Source: Flavilitoribacter nigricans DSM 23189 = NBRC 102662 (GTDB lineage: Bacteria; Bacteroidota; Bacteroidia; Chitinophagales; Saprospiraceae). From it: a stretch of 64,000 bases of DNA. The notes under the pieces are model-generated. The model was given only the letters and a program-made list of their open reading frames with translations, was not told the origin of the DNA and searched no databases. The stretch is taken from assembly GCF_002646595.1 (NCBI RefSeq), contig NZ_PDUD01000038.1, positions 62,001 to 126,000 of the forward strand, given 5' to 3'. The number at the start of each line of letters is the position of its first letter. The first letter of the stretch is position 1. Shown one piece after another: positions 1 through 9,157 of this stretch. Both the position numbers and the translations under genes were made by a program.

Positions 1-173
1 ATAATTCCCCGGCTAATGCAGTTTGTTTGCGTTTGTGAATTCTATACTTGACATAATTTGGTTTGATCCTACGTCATTTTGCTACCTACTCTTTATGCCT
101 AACGGCACATTTCCTCCAACTGAACTCCTGATTCGCATAACTCACGTTTACCTCAACAGACCGTCCGTTCATC

Positions 174-2114
174 CTAATCGATGAGCATAAAACTTTCCCC
201 ACCGAAATCCCGATTATGCCAGGCAAAGCGGATGGCCTCCTTTCGCTGGATCAATCCCAGGATAACCATCCCGCCGGGTTTGTAGCGGAATGTTTCGTAA
301 ACATTTAAGCCGATCCAGGATCTCGAATGTTTAATTTCCGCCATTTGTAATAACTCATATCGTTTGTCCGGCAGGCGCTCCAGCAGGTAATCAAAATTTT
401 TCCAGAATGCCCGCATTTCCAGATAATTCTCGGGCTGGTAATCTTCCATAGCGGCTTCCAAAAGCAAATCATTTGGAAGCTGCTCCAAACGTTGTCGGAT
501 CTCGCTGGCTCTCTTGATCACCTCCAATTCCAGCACCCCGTCTCCCGCTTTGGATCGTACCAGAGGATCCAGTTCGAGATTGTCGTACAATTCCCGCATC
601 AGCGGAATGAAACGCTCATCCTGATAAGCCGGTAAAACACTGATAATGGCGCGTTGGGTGATCGGCTTTCCCTGGGGCAGTTCCCGCACCAGCCAGTCGA
701 GCGCCCGCTCTTCCGGAGTACGCTGCAAAACCCGGCAAAGGGTCAGCAGGGCAACTTCCCGCAGACCGCTGCTATTTGAAGTCCGGAAGGTCAACAGCCT
801 GGGTATTACCTCCGGAATGGCATGATCATCAGCCAAATCAGCGATGGTTTCCAGCGCCTCGATCTTCAGAAAAGGATCCAAACTTTCCAGCGCATCCAGC
901 ACCAGTGGTACCAGCGCTTTTATGTTGATGGCCCGGATCAGGTCCAGGTAAGGTGCTTTATTGACGGGCGATAGCGTTTTCCATTCCTCTTTTAATTGGG
1001 TCAGTACCAATCCCGGTGGCAAACGTCTCATTATTTTTCCCAGATCCTTTTGCCACGCCTGATCCGGACCGGTAGCTTCCAGGCGGCGGAACAAACCCAA
1101 ACATTCCGCTACGGTCAATTGACTCTCCAATGCTTCAAAGCTGCTGTAGGCGCTTAATGTCTGCTTTAGCAAGTCCGGATCCCCTTCCGAGCGAATTATA
1201 TTTTCCAGCGTTTTTGCTATCTGCAGGTGCGGCTCACCGAGCAGTCTCAACCCCCAGAAAGCGACATAGTGAATCTCACTATTGCTTTGTTGGAGTTCCC
1301 GGTATAAGATCGGCTTCACAGCAGCGGATGGGTTATTGATCATGTTGATCAACAACTTTTTACACTTCATCGGAGACATCACTCCTTTATAGGCATGGTA
1401 ATACGCAACCAGGTCATCGGTTCGGCCCTGCAGGTCCAGCTGTTGGATCTTTTCCAGGATCAGCTCGTGTAATCTACTTTCTTTGGGTAACGCTAGCTGA
1501 TCCATCAGATAATCCCGGGCCGTAGTCGTACCTAAATTAGCCAGGAGTTCGATAATGATGGCAGGCTCCCCGTGATCATTATCACGCTTTAGCAGTCCAA
1601 AGAATAAGGGTTCCAAAAAAGAAAAAGGGTAATGGATCAGTCGGTTGAGCACATGGGACAGGTCTCCAGTACCGAACAACAATTGTTCCAGCAACTGGAA
1701 TACCGGATGGGCGGGGTCTTCTTCCTCCAACCGGTACAATCCCAAAGCTACCGGACAGCTCACGTAATCGGAGTGATCGGGAAAACTCCGCGTTTCGAGC
1801 AAAGTACGCCAAACGGAACTGATCCATTTTCGGTAATCGAGCTGCGATGCATCCACCGGATAATACCCCAGGGCGATCATGGGGAGCATATATTTTAAAC
1901 GTATGATCTCAAATGCTTCCCGGGTTTGAATGGATTCTTCCTGTCTTTTTCCCATTATCAACAGGCGGGCGGATTCCGGCAACTCAAAAAAATGATTCTT
2001 CACCTCCAGGATCTCTCCGAATAAATTGACCTGGTAACTGAGTGCTACCCCCCGATCGGGCGGACCGAGATCATGAAAAAAAGTTGCTACCCAGTTGGAA
2101 GGCATGTCGTGCAT
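174..2114 (-). CDS. HEAT-repeat protein, paralogue 1 of 3
   Basis: A 646-residue protein with no signal peptide, so probably cytoplasmic. Residues about 25-130 form a conserved N-terminal unit that I do not recognise; its core reads VNLFGEILEVKNHF followed by LPESARLL and a later ALGYY. The same unit opens the next two genes. From about residue 150 the chain is a run of helical pairs in HEAT style, for example around residues 395-470, which suggests a protein-binding solenoid. The C-terminus carries a KPGGMVIL strand segment that matches RPGGFVLI in the second paralogue. It is the last of three same-strand paralogues, 30 bp downstream of the second. HEAT solenoids usually act as scaffolds; no enzyme motif is visible and the function is unknown. 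Confidence 0.8.
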   Translation of the reverse strand: MHDMPSNWVATFFHDLGPPDRGVALSYQVNLFGEILEVKNHFFELPESARLLIMGKRQEESIQTREAFEIIRLKYMLPMIALGYYPVDASQLDYRKWISSVWRTLLETRSFPDHSDYVSCPVALGLYRLEEEDPAHPVFQLLEQLLFGTGDLSHVLNRLIHYPFSFLEPLFFGLLKRDNDHGEPAIIIELLANLGTTTARDYLMDQLALPKESRLHELILEKIQQLDLQGRTDDLVAYYHAYKGVMSPMKCKKLLINMINNPSAAVKPILYRELQQSNSEIHYVAFWGLRLLGEPHLQIAKTLENIIRSEGDPDLLKQTLSAYSSFEALESQLTVAECLGLFRRLEATGPDQAWQKDLGKIMRRLPPGLVLTQLKEEWKTLSPVNKAPYLDLIRAINIKALVPLVLDALESLDPFLKIEALETIADLADDHAIPEVIPRLLTFRTSNSSGLREVALLTLCRVLQRTPEERALDWLVRELPQGKPITQRAIISVLPAYQDERFIPLMRELYDNLELDPLVRSKAGDGVLELEVIKRASEIRQRLEQLPNDLLLEAAMEDYQPENYLEMRAFWKNFDYLLERLPDKRYELLQMAEIKHSRSWIGLNVYETFRYKPGGMVILGLIQRKEAIRFAWHNRDFGGESFMLID

Positions 2115-2144
2115 ATCTTGCGTTTGAACAGTTTTGGTATGTAC

Positions 2145-4124
2145 TCACCAGGATGCGTAGCCCATTTCAATTAAAGTCTCGTAGCGAATCCAATCGGGAA
2201 AATCCCGGGTCCTTTGGGGAAATTGGATGTAATCGTAGAGTTCCATACCTCCCATCTGCCCCATACTGGCAATCAGCACAAATCCTCCCGGCCGTCCCAG
2301 CAAGGGCCGCCGCATTTCCATTTCACTGGCCCAGCCGTAACATTTCCATTCCGCCAATCTCCGAAAATCGTAGGATACCGGTCCTAATCGCTCCAATAAA
2401 TAATCCAGGGTAGCCCAGCATCCCTTTCTCTCCAATTCATCCGCCGATTGACTGAACGCTAAGAAAGCGGCGAGTACCTCATCGTCGGTTTTGCTGTCCA
2501 GTGTTTGCCGGATCCTTTGGGATATTTTGCGAACCCGAATCTTCTGTAAGGACTTTTGGGCACCATAGTGCCATCCGCTATTATCATTCGCACAGAGTTC
2601 TTCCAAAATGGCCTCGCCTTCCGGTAGTCCCCAGGCATCCTGTACTTCGGCAATCTCTTCCTGCAGGTAGGTATCCTCCATCTGCCGGGCCCGGTCCGCC
2701 AGCCACTTCAGCGCAACGGCATCATGGGTCAGCTTCAGCACCGCACACAGGGTCGAAAGTGCTTTCGCCTGTACTTCTTCGTTTTCCGACGCACTCAGTT
2801 CAATCAGCTTGGGGACAACTTCCGGTAATTCCATTTTTTTGCCCAGCGATTCCACGATAGACATGGCCTTCATTTGCAGATCATCCGGTCCGGAATCCAA
2901 TACGGATAATACGAGGAATAAAAGGTCCGTCCGGCCTGATTCGTAGATCACCTCCAGCAGCAGCTCCCGGGCCCGGGAGTGATCATCTTCCCAGAGTATC
3001 TTCATCTTCGGGATGACCTCCTCCTCCGGTATACGCTTCAGGATCCGCCCCAGATATACCGGTAGCATATCGTCTTCCGGCTGATCATAGGCCCAGCGGA
3101 GAAATGGTATTGTTGTTGCCATCGGCAGGTATAGTGCCGGATCTTCCAATTCCGATATCCCACTTAGGCAGGCCCTTATCTTACCAGGCGCTTTTGTCTC
3201 GTTCAGTTGTTGGGATAAGCAATCGAATATGGCTGTCTCGGTAGCTCCGGTAATGCTTAATGTTTCCAGGATTTTACCCGCAGCGTTCACTGTATCCGTG
3301 CTCAGTGCCCGGTAGAGCAGAGGTTGTAGATCACTCGTTCCGTAAGCGGCAAAATGTTCCATTAACTGGTAGGATGTAAAAAATCCCATCTTGTCATTTC
3401 CAACCATTTGTTGCTCGAGGAAAGTTTTTAATTCCTGCAAAATTTCGGGATGACGGAACGCCTGCAGTCCTTCCAGGATCGAATTTTGCATTTGTTGATA
3501 ATCCGGTCTCTTGAGGGCTGCCAGCAAAAACCGCCAGGCGCGCTCCGTCCGAAAAAGCCCAAACTGCTTGAACATTCTTTCTTTGAGGTAATCCTTTTGC
3601 ATAACCGGCAGAAAATTGATCCATACCAGCTCCCAGGCGGGATCGGGCACCACAAAAGTCTTTTCGATTTTTTCCTCCCAGGCCGTTCCGGCGGTAAGGA
3701 TCTCCCGGATCAGGTCCAGTACTTTCGTTCCGGACTCATCTTCCAACAGGTATATTCCATGCGTCAGCGGATCGGTCAGATAAGTAGCATGATCAGGAAT
3801 GGAATGCGGACCAAAGGTCTGCCAGGTATTTTGCAGCCACTGCTGGAAGAGCGCCCATTCCGGCCCGGACAGGTACCCGAGGGCCGCCATCGGAAAAGCC
3901 AGCCGGTGATAAGCGATGGCCCGTTCCAGTTCCCTCTCAATCGGCCGAAAATCGATATCCCCCAGCATAAGCACTCTGGCAGCCGGAGGCAGTTGGGCGA
4001 AATGATTATCCACCCGGATCACCTCACCGAACAGGTTCACCCGAAAGCCCAGCGTAAACGCCTGGCCGGCGTGTTCCACGGACTGGATAATATCGGTCGT
4101 CCATTCGGGCGGGAGCATTGACAT
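2145..4124 (-). CDS. HEAT-repeat protein, paralogue 2 of 3
   Basis: A 659-residue soluble protein with the same plan as both neighbours. The N-terminal unit has the core VNLFGEVIRVDNHF, then LPPAARVLMLG and a later ALGYLSG. A long array of HEAT-like helical repeats follows from about residue 180 to 600, including an SLGKKMELPEVVPKLIEL repeat near the middle. The C-terminal tail with RPGGFVLIASMGQ is shared with paralogue 1 but absent from paralogue 3. No membrane segment, signal peptide or catalytic motif is apparent. It sits 30 bp upstream of paralogue 1 and about 120 bp downstream of paralogue 3, so co-transcription is likely. Function unknown. Confidence 0.8.
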   Translation of the reverse strand: MSMLPPEWTTDIIQSVEHAGQAFTLGFRVNLFGEVIRVDNHFAQLPPAARVLMLGDIDFRPIERELERAIAYHRLAFPMAALGYLSGPEWALFQQWLQNTWQTFGPHSIPDHATYLTDPLTHGIYLLEDESGTKVLDLIREILTAGTAWEEKIEKTFVVPDPAWELVWINFLPVMQKDYLKERMFKQFGLFRTERAWRFLLAALKRPDYQQMQNSILEGLQAFRHPEILQELKTFLEQQMVGNDKMGFFTSYQLMEHFAAYGTSDLQPLLYRALSTDTVNAAGKILETLSITGATETAIFDCLSQQLNETKAPGKIRACLSGISELEDPALYLPMATTIPFLRWAYDQPEDDMLPVYLGRILKRIPEEEVIPKMKILWEDDHSRARELLLEVIYESGRTDLLFLVLSVLDSGPDDLQMKAMSIVESLGKKMELPEVVPKLIELSASENEEVQAKALSTLCAVLKLTHDAVALKWLADRARQMEDTYLQEEIAEVQDAWGLPEGEAILEELCANDNSGWHYGAQKSLQKIRVRKISQRIRQTLDSKTDDEVLAAFLAFSQSADELERKGCWATLDYLLERLGPVSYDFRRLAEWKCYGWASEMEMRRPLLGRPGGFVLIASMGQMGGMELYDYIQFPQRTRDFPDWIRYETLIEMGYASW

Positions 4125-4244
4125 GAAAGCGGCGTTTTTTTATCATTATTTAATTCCAGTGTTCGATCTTACCAACACCAGGGCCGGACCTAAAATTCCG
4201 GTTGTACGGTTTTTTACCGGCAATTCAGCCGAAGACTAAAATTT

Positions 4245-6035
4245 TTACTTTACATAATCCTGCTTCATGATGCGGGCCAGAACGGTAGCTGCCAGATCCA
4301 TATAATCCGCCTCCAGCAAGTCCACCACATAATCAAAGCATTCCCACACCGCCTTTTTGGTGAGCTCGTCCGCAAAATTCAATTTTACGAATTCATTCAA
4401 CACCTGGTCCTTCGGCAGCGCTTTCAGGTCCTCCAGGATCTCTTTACCCCGCTCCGGGGCCTGAAAACTGATCATGGCTTTCTGGGCGTACTCTTGTACG
4501 TACTGGTCATTATCCCGCAGCAGTTGCTGGATGGCCGGGTAGATCTCCGGACTCTGGAAGTGAGCCAGTGCCCGGGCGATCGACCGCCTGACCGCCGGTT
4601 TTGGATGCCGGAGGTGTTCCATCAGGAACGGTAAGGTCCGTTTCCGCGGAGCGTTTTCCAGAATAGAGGCAAGCGTAGACATGATATCTTCCTGAAATTC
4701 CGGGCCTACCTGCTCCCACATTCGCACCAACGGATCCAGGGCCTGGGGTGCCCGAAAACGATGAGACATTTCCTGAATGTTACGGAGCGCCCGCTTTTTC
4801 ACCCGATCGTCCGGATCTTCCAGCAGTTTCACGATCTGCATAAATTCTTTACCCTGTCCCATTTCAAAAAAATCCAGGGCCGCTATCCGGATCTCCGGAT
4901 CGGGATCTCCGAGCATCGGTTCCAGTTGGGTAAAATGGATCTCCTCTACGCAATTCCGCAGCACTTCTTTCAGCTGCCACTGAAGTTGGTTGGATCCTTC
5001 CGCACTGCTATTCCAGAGAAACAAGTTTACCAGTTCTTCCGATGTCGGCAGATAAGCTTCGTTATCCAGTGATTTCAGCACGTGTAAGGCGCTCAGGACA
5101 TGCTGGGCACTTTCCTTACGTCGCAGTTGTTCGTGAAGTTTTCCGGCCATAACATCGGGGTCGGCTCCTCTTTCGCGAAAAAAATTAAAAGCGTATAGCC
5201 CCGAATAAGCATGCGGTCCATTCAACGCTTCCTTCATGATAAGCTCCACCTCGGGGCCGGAATACGGCAGCAGGGCCCGAATAAAATAGTCATGATAATC
5301 GTTCACAATTGTCTCCCGGTCCTCTTGGTAGAGTTTCAGTAATTGTAGCCGGATCTTATCGTGTTTGTATCCTGCCAGTCCATGCAGGAGAGGTCGGTAG
5401 AGCGAAGCATTTTTCTTCCGACTCAGTTCTTTACACAAAAAGCGACGGGAACGCTCGTTTTTTAAAATGGAGATCCCATCGATAATCTCCACCCTTACCT
5501 CCCTATCGCTTTCCATCGGATAAAGGCAATGCAATACTGGTTCGGCGAGAGGACAGGGGCTTTCGTTGAACATCCGGAAAAATACCCAGCGATTGTCCTT
5601 TTTATGATCAATTAATAGCGACAGATTTTCCAGTAATTTTTTTTCTCCTTTTTCGTGCAGCCGGTACAATTGCTTTACCCAGTCATCCCGGAGCAAGTCT
5701 TCAAAAGGAGGAAGCTCCTCCGGCGGGATCTCCTGTTGATGCAGACGAATTTTTTCACCGATACCGGCCCATTCCTCACCGGAAGAATAACCCAAAGTGG
5801 CCAACGGAACGTAAAAGGGAATAATGGACTGGATCTGCTTCAATTTGCGGCGAATGGCTGCAGTCTTTGATCCAACCAGCAGGGATTGGGCAGCCGGGGG
5901 CAGATCCAGGAAATTGTTGCGTATCTCCAGCACCTCCCCGTAGGGATTGACGGTCAGCGTAAACACAAAATCCTGACCGTCCACGTTCGCGACGAAACTT
6001 TCAGTCTGCAGCCATGCGGCCGGAGTCAGAGACAT
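4245..6035 (-). CDS. HEAT-repeat protein, paralogue 3 of 3
   Basis: A 596-residue soluble protein and the promoter-proximal member of the tandem triplet. The N-terminal unit reads VNPYGEVLEIRNNF then LPPAAQSLLVG and ATLGYSSGEEW. The C-terminal half contains textbook HEAT repeats such as HPKPAVRRSIARALAHF and DPDPEIRIAALDFF near residues 370-520. The PGG(F/M)V tail of the other two copies is missing; the chain ends in a short helical segment. Divergence between the three copies is large, which points to an old duplication rather than a recent one. HEAT repeats mediate protein-protein contacts; partner and role are unknown. Confidence 0.8.
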   Translation of the reverse strand: MSLTPAAWLQTESFVANVDGQDFVFTLTVNPYGEVLEIRNNFLDLPPAAQSLLVGSKTAAIRRKLKQIQSIIPFYVPLATLGYSSGEEWAGIGEKIRLHQQEIPPEELPPFEDLLRDDWVKQLYRLHEKGEKKLLENLSLLIDHKKDNRWVFFRMFNESPCPLAEPVLHCLYPMESDREVRVEIIDGISILKNERSRRFLCKELSRKKNASLYRPLLHGLAGYKHDKIRLQLLKLYQEDRETIVNDYHDYFIRALLPYSGPEVELIMKEALNGPHAYSGLYAFNFFRERGADPDVMAGKLHEQLRRKESAQHVLSALHVLKSLDNEAYLPTSEELVNLFLWNSSAEGSNQLQWQLKEVLRNCVEEIHFTQLEPMLGDPDPEIRIAALDFFEMGQGKEFMQIVKLLEDPDDRVKKRALRNIQEMSHRFRAPQALDPLVRMWEQVGPEFQEDIMSTLASILENAPRKRTLPFLMEHLRHPKPAVRRSIARALAHFQSPEIYPAIQQLLRDNDQYVQEYAQKAMISFQAPERGKEILEDLKALPKDQVLNEFVKLNFADELTKKAVWECFDYVVDLLEADYMDLAATVLARIMKQDYVK

Positions 6036-6143
6036 ACCTAATACCTTGGAGCACTGCCCGAAACGTACAGGAGGGGATCATCAGGAGCGAGCGCCGGTTA
6101 AACAAATCGCCCCTAATTTAGCCATTTGACCGAAAAATCCGGG

Positions 6144-7649
6144 CTAGCGGTACAACAAAGTTTCCGTATCGTTTTTCTGGGCCGCTCCCGGCGTACTTCT
6201 ACCCTCGGCGATGTATCGCTCCATCAGGGCCGTCAGGCGACTGACGATTTCCGGATGTTGTTCCGACAGGTTGTTTGCTTCCGCCAGGTCCGATTCCATA
6301 TCGAAGAGCTGTACGGGCGGCAATTCCATTTTTTCGGCCTCCTGCGGCCGGGGTGCACTCCAGCCACCCGATCCCGGACAGAAGGCCAGCTTCCATTTGC
6401 CCTGACGAATGGAAAAACTGCCGTTGATGGAATGGTGGACGGTCGCTTCCCGCACGGGCGCGGAGAGGGTTTGGCCTTCCAATAGCGGCAGCAGATTATA
6501 GCTGTCCTCCCCTTCCCCGGCGGAGAGGGAATCCTGTAGTATAGCGGCCGCCGTGGCCATGAGATCCGTCAGGCAGACGGTCTCATCGGAAACGCTTCCC
6601 TGCGGAATGGTGCGGGGCCATTGTACCAGAAAAGGTACCCGGTGACCTCCTTCAAAAATATCTGCTTTGTGTCCGCGAAAGACGTAGCTGGGATTGTGGT
6701 CGAAAGTAGCCAGTTCTTCGAAATCCGCCATCGGTGAGCAACCGTTGTCGCTGGTAAAAATGACGAGGGTATTTTCGGCGATCCCGTTGGCCTCCAGCGC
6801 CCGGCGCACCTGCCCCACCACATCGTCTACCATCAGCACAAAATCGCCGTAGGCATTTGTTTTACTTTTCCCCTGAAAGGCCGATGTAGGCAGAATGGGC
6901 GTATGCGGCGCCGGCAACGGAAAATACAGAAAAAAGGGTTGATCATCCTGGGCGTGTCCGGAGATATACTCGACGGCTTTTTCTGTCAGTTTGGGCAATA
7001 CTTCTTCGTGTTTGAAGTCATTACCTACCGGTCCGCGCCGCCAGAAACGTTTACCGGTTTCCGCCTCCACCGTATCGATGGAAGTAGCGGTAATGCGATC
7101 ATTCTCGATGTAGACGTAGGGCGGAATATCCAGGGAGGCGGTGATGCCGTAGAAATAGTCGAATCCTAAGTGCACCGGTCCGCCCTTGATGGGCTGGGTG
7201 ATGTCCGCCATGCCGCTGGTGTCCTTGGCCCAGCCCAGGCCGAGATGCCATTTACCGATGCAGGCCGTTTGGTAATCTCGCGCCTGCAGGTAGCTGGCCA
7301 CCGTGGGCCGCTCCGGCTGGATCAGGGGTTCGCTCCAGCTCCAGCTCACCCCGTTTTTCAGCGAGCTGCGCCAGGCGTATCTTCCGGTCAGAATACCGTA
7401 ACGGGTGGGTGTACACACCGCCGAATTGCTGTGCGCATCCGTAAAGGCCATGCCGTTGGTCGCCATCGCATCGATATGGGGCGTTTGCAGTTTGGAGTTT
7501 TCGTTGAGGGCGGAAATGTCCCCGTAGCCCAGGTCATCGGCCAGGATGTAGATGATGTTGGGCGGATCATTTTCCGCGGCCGGTTCGTTCTCGCAGCTCA
7601 TCAAAAGCAGACTGGAAAACAATACGAACAGAATGGACAGTTTTTGCAT
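6144..7649 (-). CDS. Sulfatase lipoprotein (arylsulfatase family)
   Basis: A 501-residue sulfatase that would hydrolyse sulfate esters of exogenous polysaccharides or glycosides. I start it at the ATG that gives the signal MQKLSILF with lipobox LLMSC; an in-frame ATG 30 bp upstream gives a poorer signal peptide. The metal-binding start PNIIYILADDLGYGD is intact. The sulfatase signature SAVCTPTRYGILTGR places the formylglycine precursor Cys at about residue 79. KWHLGLG and FTSDNG motifs follow. A cysteine-type site needs oxidation by a formylglycine-generating enzyme or anSME, and neither is in this window. It lies downstream of the WD40-like lipoprotein gene on the same strand. Confidence 0.9.
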   Translation of the reverse strand: MQKLSILFVLFSSLLLMSCENEPAAENDPPNIIYILADDLGYGDISALNENSKLQTPHIDAMATNGMAFTDAHSNSAVCTPTRYGILTGRYAWRSSLKNGVSWSWSEPLIQPERPTVASYLQARDYQTACIGKWHLGLGWAKDTSGMADITQPIKGGPVHLGFDYFYGITASLDIPPYVYIENDRITATSIDTVEAETGKRFWRRGPVGNDFKHEEVLPKLTEKAVEYISGHAQDDQPFFLYFPLPAPHTPILPTSAFQGKSKTNAYGDFVLMVDDVVGQVRRALEANGIAENTLVIFTSDNGCSPMADFEELATFDHNPSYVFRGHKADIFEGGHRVPFLVQWPRTIPQGSVSDETVCLTDLMATAAAILQDSLSAGEGEDSYNLLPLLEGQTLSAPVREATVHHSINGSFSIRQGKWKLAFCPGSGGWSAPRPQEAEKMELPPVQLFDMESDLAEANNLSEQHPEIVSRLTALMERYIAEGRSTPGAAQKNDTETLLYR

Positions 7650-7792
7650 GTGGTATTGGCTTAGGTGCATATGGATCATCTTACTGGATTAGCGAAATTG
7701 GGTGGCATCCGATTGACGGATGCGGTCACAAAATAGAAGATTTTTTAGCTATACTCGGAGGTAGTAATGTTGCGCGAAGCGCAGTCTTCACT

Positions 7793-8656
7793 TTAAAAGA
7801 CGTCCGCCAGTCGCATTGCCCTGATGATCCCCTCCCTTTCGTAGAGGAAAAGCTTTCCCTGCGGACCGATGGTCGGCGTTAGTTCCCAGATATCGGGTTC
7901 GTTCACCTGGTCCAGCAGCGCCGGTTCGGACCAGTTTTCCCCGTTCCAGGTGCTATGGTAAAGATCGATCGATCCGTCCTCGAACTGGTAGCGGTTGAAG
8001 ATCAGGTGCTCTCCGTCCGGGCTGACGGTGAGATCATTTTCACTCGCAGCGGAATTAATGTGGTGCACCCAGTGCGGCCGGATAAAATCCTCTATGCCGG
8101 GATCATAACGCCAGATATCCATCGAACCGAAACCGCCGCTCCGGTCCGAATTAAAGTAGAGGATGCCCCGCTGATCCACCGACGGATAACTTTCCTGCAT
8201 CGGGGTATTAATGGCGTACAGATATTCCGGTTCGGACCAGCCGCGCCCCTTTTTCTCCACGTACCAGATATCCATCGTTCCTTCTACGACCGGACTGCCC
8301 GGTTTCGGGCGGTTGGTATTGAAATAAAGCCGCTTCCCATCCGGGGTCAATACCGGGTGGTAATCCATGTAGCGACTGTTGAAACTCACCTCCTGCGCTT
8401 CGCCGTAGCCGGTACCGCCCCAGGCCCGGACGTAAATGCGGGTAAGGGGTCGTCCGCCGCTATTGGTCTCATCCGTCGGCAGGGATACGTAGAGGTAGCG
8501 ATAGTCGGGCGTAAGCGCAATACCGTTCTGCGTGGGAATGGAATCGCGGTTGATGGCCTCGATGACCGCTTCGGCGGAAGGCGCCGGCCCGGAGCAGGAA
8601 AAGAACAGCGCACTGAGCAGAAGCCCTACCGCTGGAATGGATAAAAAAGATCGCAT
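7793..8656 (-). CDS. WD40-like (PD40) beta-propeller lipoprotein
   Basis: A 287-residue lipoprotein with signal and lipobox LFFSC (Cys21). The mature part holds repeated PD40/TolB-type strands: TPDYRYLYVS, TPDGKRLYFNTNR, DQRGILYFNSDRSGG, SPDGEHLIFNR and GPQGKLFLYER. Such propellers sit in the periplasm or at the cell surface; in Bacteroidota they often accompany OmpA-like or gliding proteins, but no OmpA domain is present here. The gene starts 5 bp after the acetyltransferase stop codon, so the two are probably translated from one message. No catalytic residues are recognisable; a binding or scaffolding role is inferred. Confidence 0.8.
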   Translation of the reverse strand: MRSFLSIPAVGLLLSALFFSCSGPAPSAEAVIEAINRDSIPTQNGIALTPDYRYLYVSLPTDETNSGGRPLTRIYVRAWGGTGYGEAQEVSFNSRYMDYHPVLTPDGKRLYFNTNRPKPGSPVVEGTMDIWYVEKKGRGWSEPEYLYAINTPMQESYPSVDQRGILYFNSDRSGGFGSMDIWRYDPGIEDFIRPHWVHHINSAASENDLTVSPDGEHLIFNRYQFEDGSIDLYHSTWNGENWSEPALLDQVNEPDIWELTPTIGPQGKLFLYEREGIIRAMRLADVF

Positions 8657-8661
8657 GGTGC

Positions 8662-9072
8662 TTAATGTTCGTTACCCCCGTAGATCCACATCGGTACGGT
8701 ATCGCCCGAGCGACGGAAGCCGCACTTTTCGTAAAAGGTTACCGAGCCGCCGTCTGCTACCAGTTGTTGCTGGTGAAAGTCTCCGTAATGAACGGCCATC
8801 CGGTCCATGATCATCCGGCCGATACCGCGTCCCTGATAATCGGGCAGAACCACCAGGTGGGGGAAATAAACTACGAGATGGCCGTCGGAAATGGCGTTGC
8901 CCAGACCGACTAACTGATCACCGTCCCAGGCCGAAATCAGGCGATGGGAATTGGCCAATGCCGGCAATAATTGTTCGGGCTTATCCGCCGAAGACCAGTG
9001 ATTGGCCCGGTAAAGTGCTAAAATGGCTTCGCCGGGAATGGATCTGGTCTCCTTAATCTGAATATTCTGCAT
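8662..9072 (-). CDS. GNAT family N-acetyltransferase
   Basis: A 136-residue single-domain acetyltransferase. The acetyl-CoA pyrophosphate loop is clear as VVLPDYQGRGIGRMIM (about residues 75-90), followed by the usual FYEKCGF motif near the C-terminus where the cofactor-lining helix ends. The length is normal for the family. The substrate cannot be predicted. It leads a short minus-strand operon with the WD40-like lipoprotein. The start ATG is preceded by GGAGTTTCC, giving a plausible GGAG element on the coding strand. Confidence 0.85.
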   Translation of the reverse strand: MQNIQIKETRSIPGEAILALYRANHWSSADKPEQLLPALANSHRLISAWDGDQLVGLGNAISDGHLVVYFPHLVVLPDYQGRGIGRMIMDRMAVHYGDFHQQQLVADGGSVTFYEKCGFRRSGDTVPMWIYGGNEH

Positions 9073-9157
9073 GGAAACTCCTTCTGGTGGACAGGCACCA
9101 AATTAAACAAAAGGTGCATCTATCCCAGTTAGTTTTCGTCGATAAACCACACCCGAT

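Noticed and set aside
7705-7723. GCATCCG/CGGATGC hairpin upstream of the sulfatase as an operator or terminator
   Set aside because: Stem of only 7 bp without a T tract; not distinguishable from chance.
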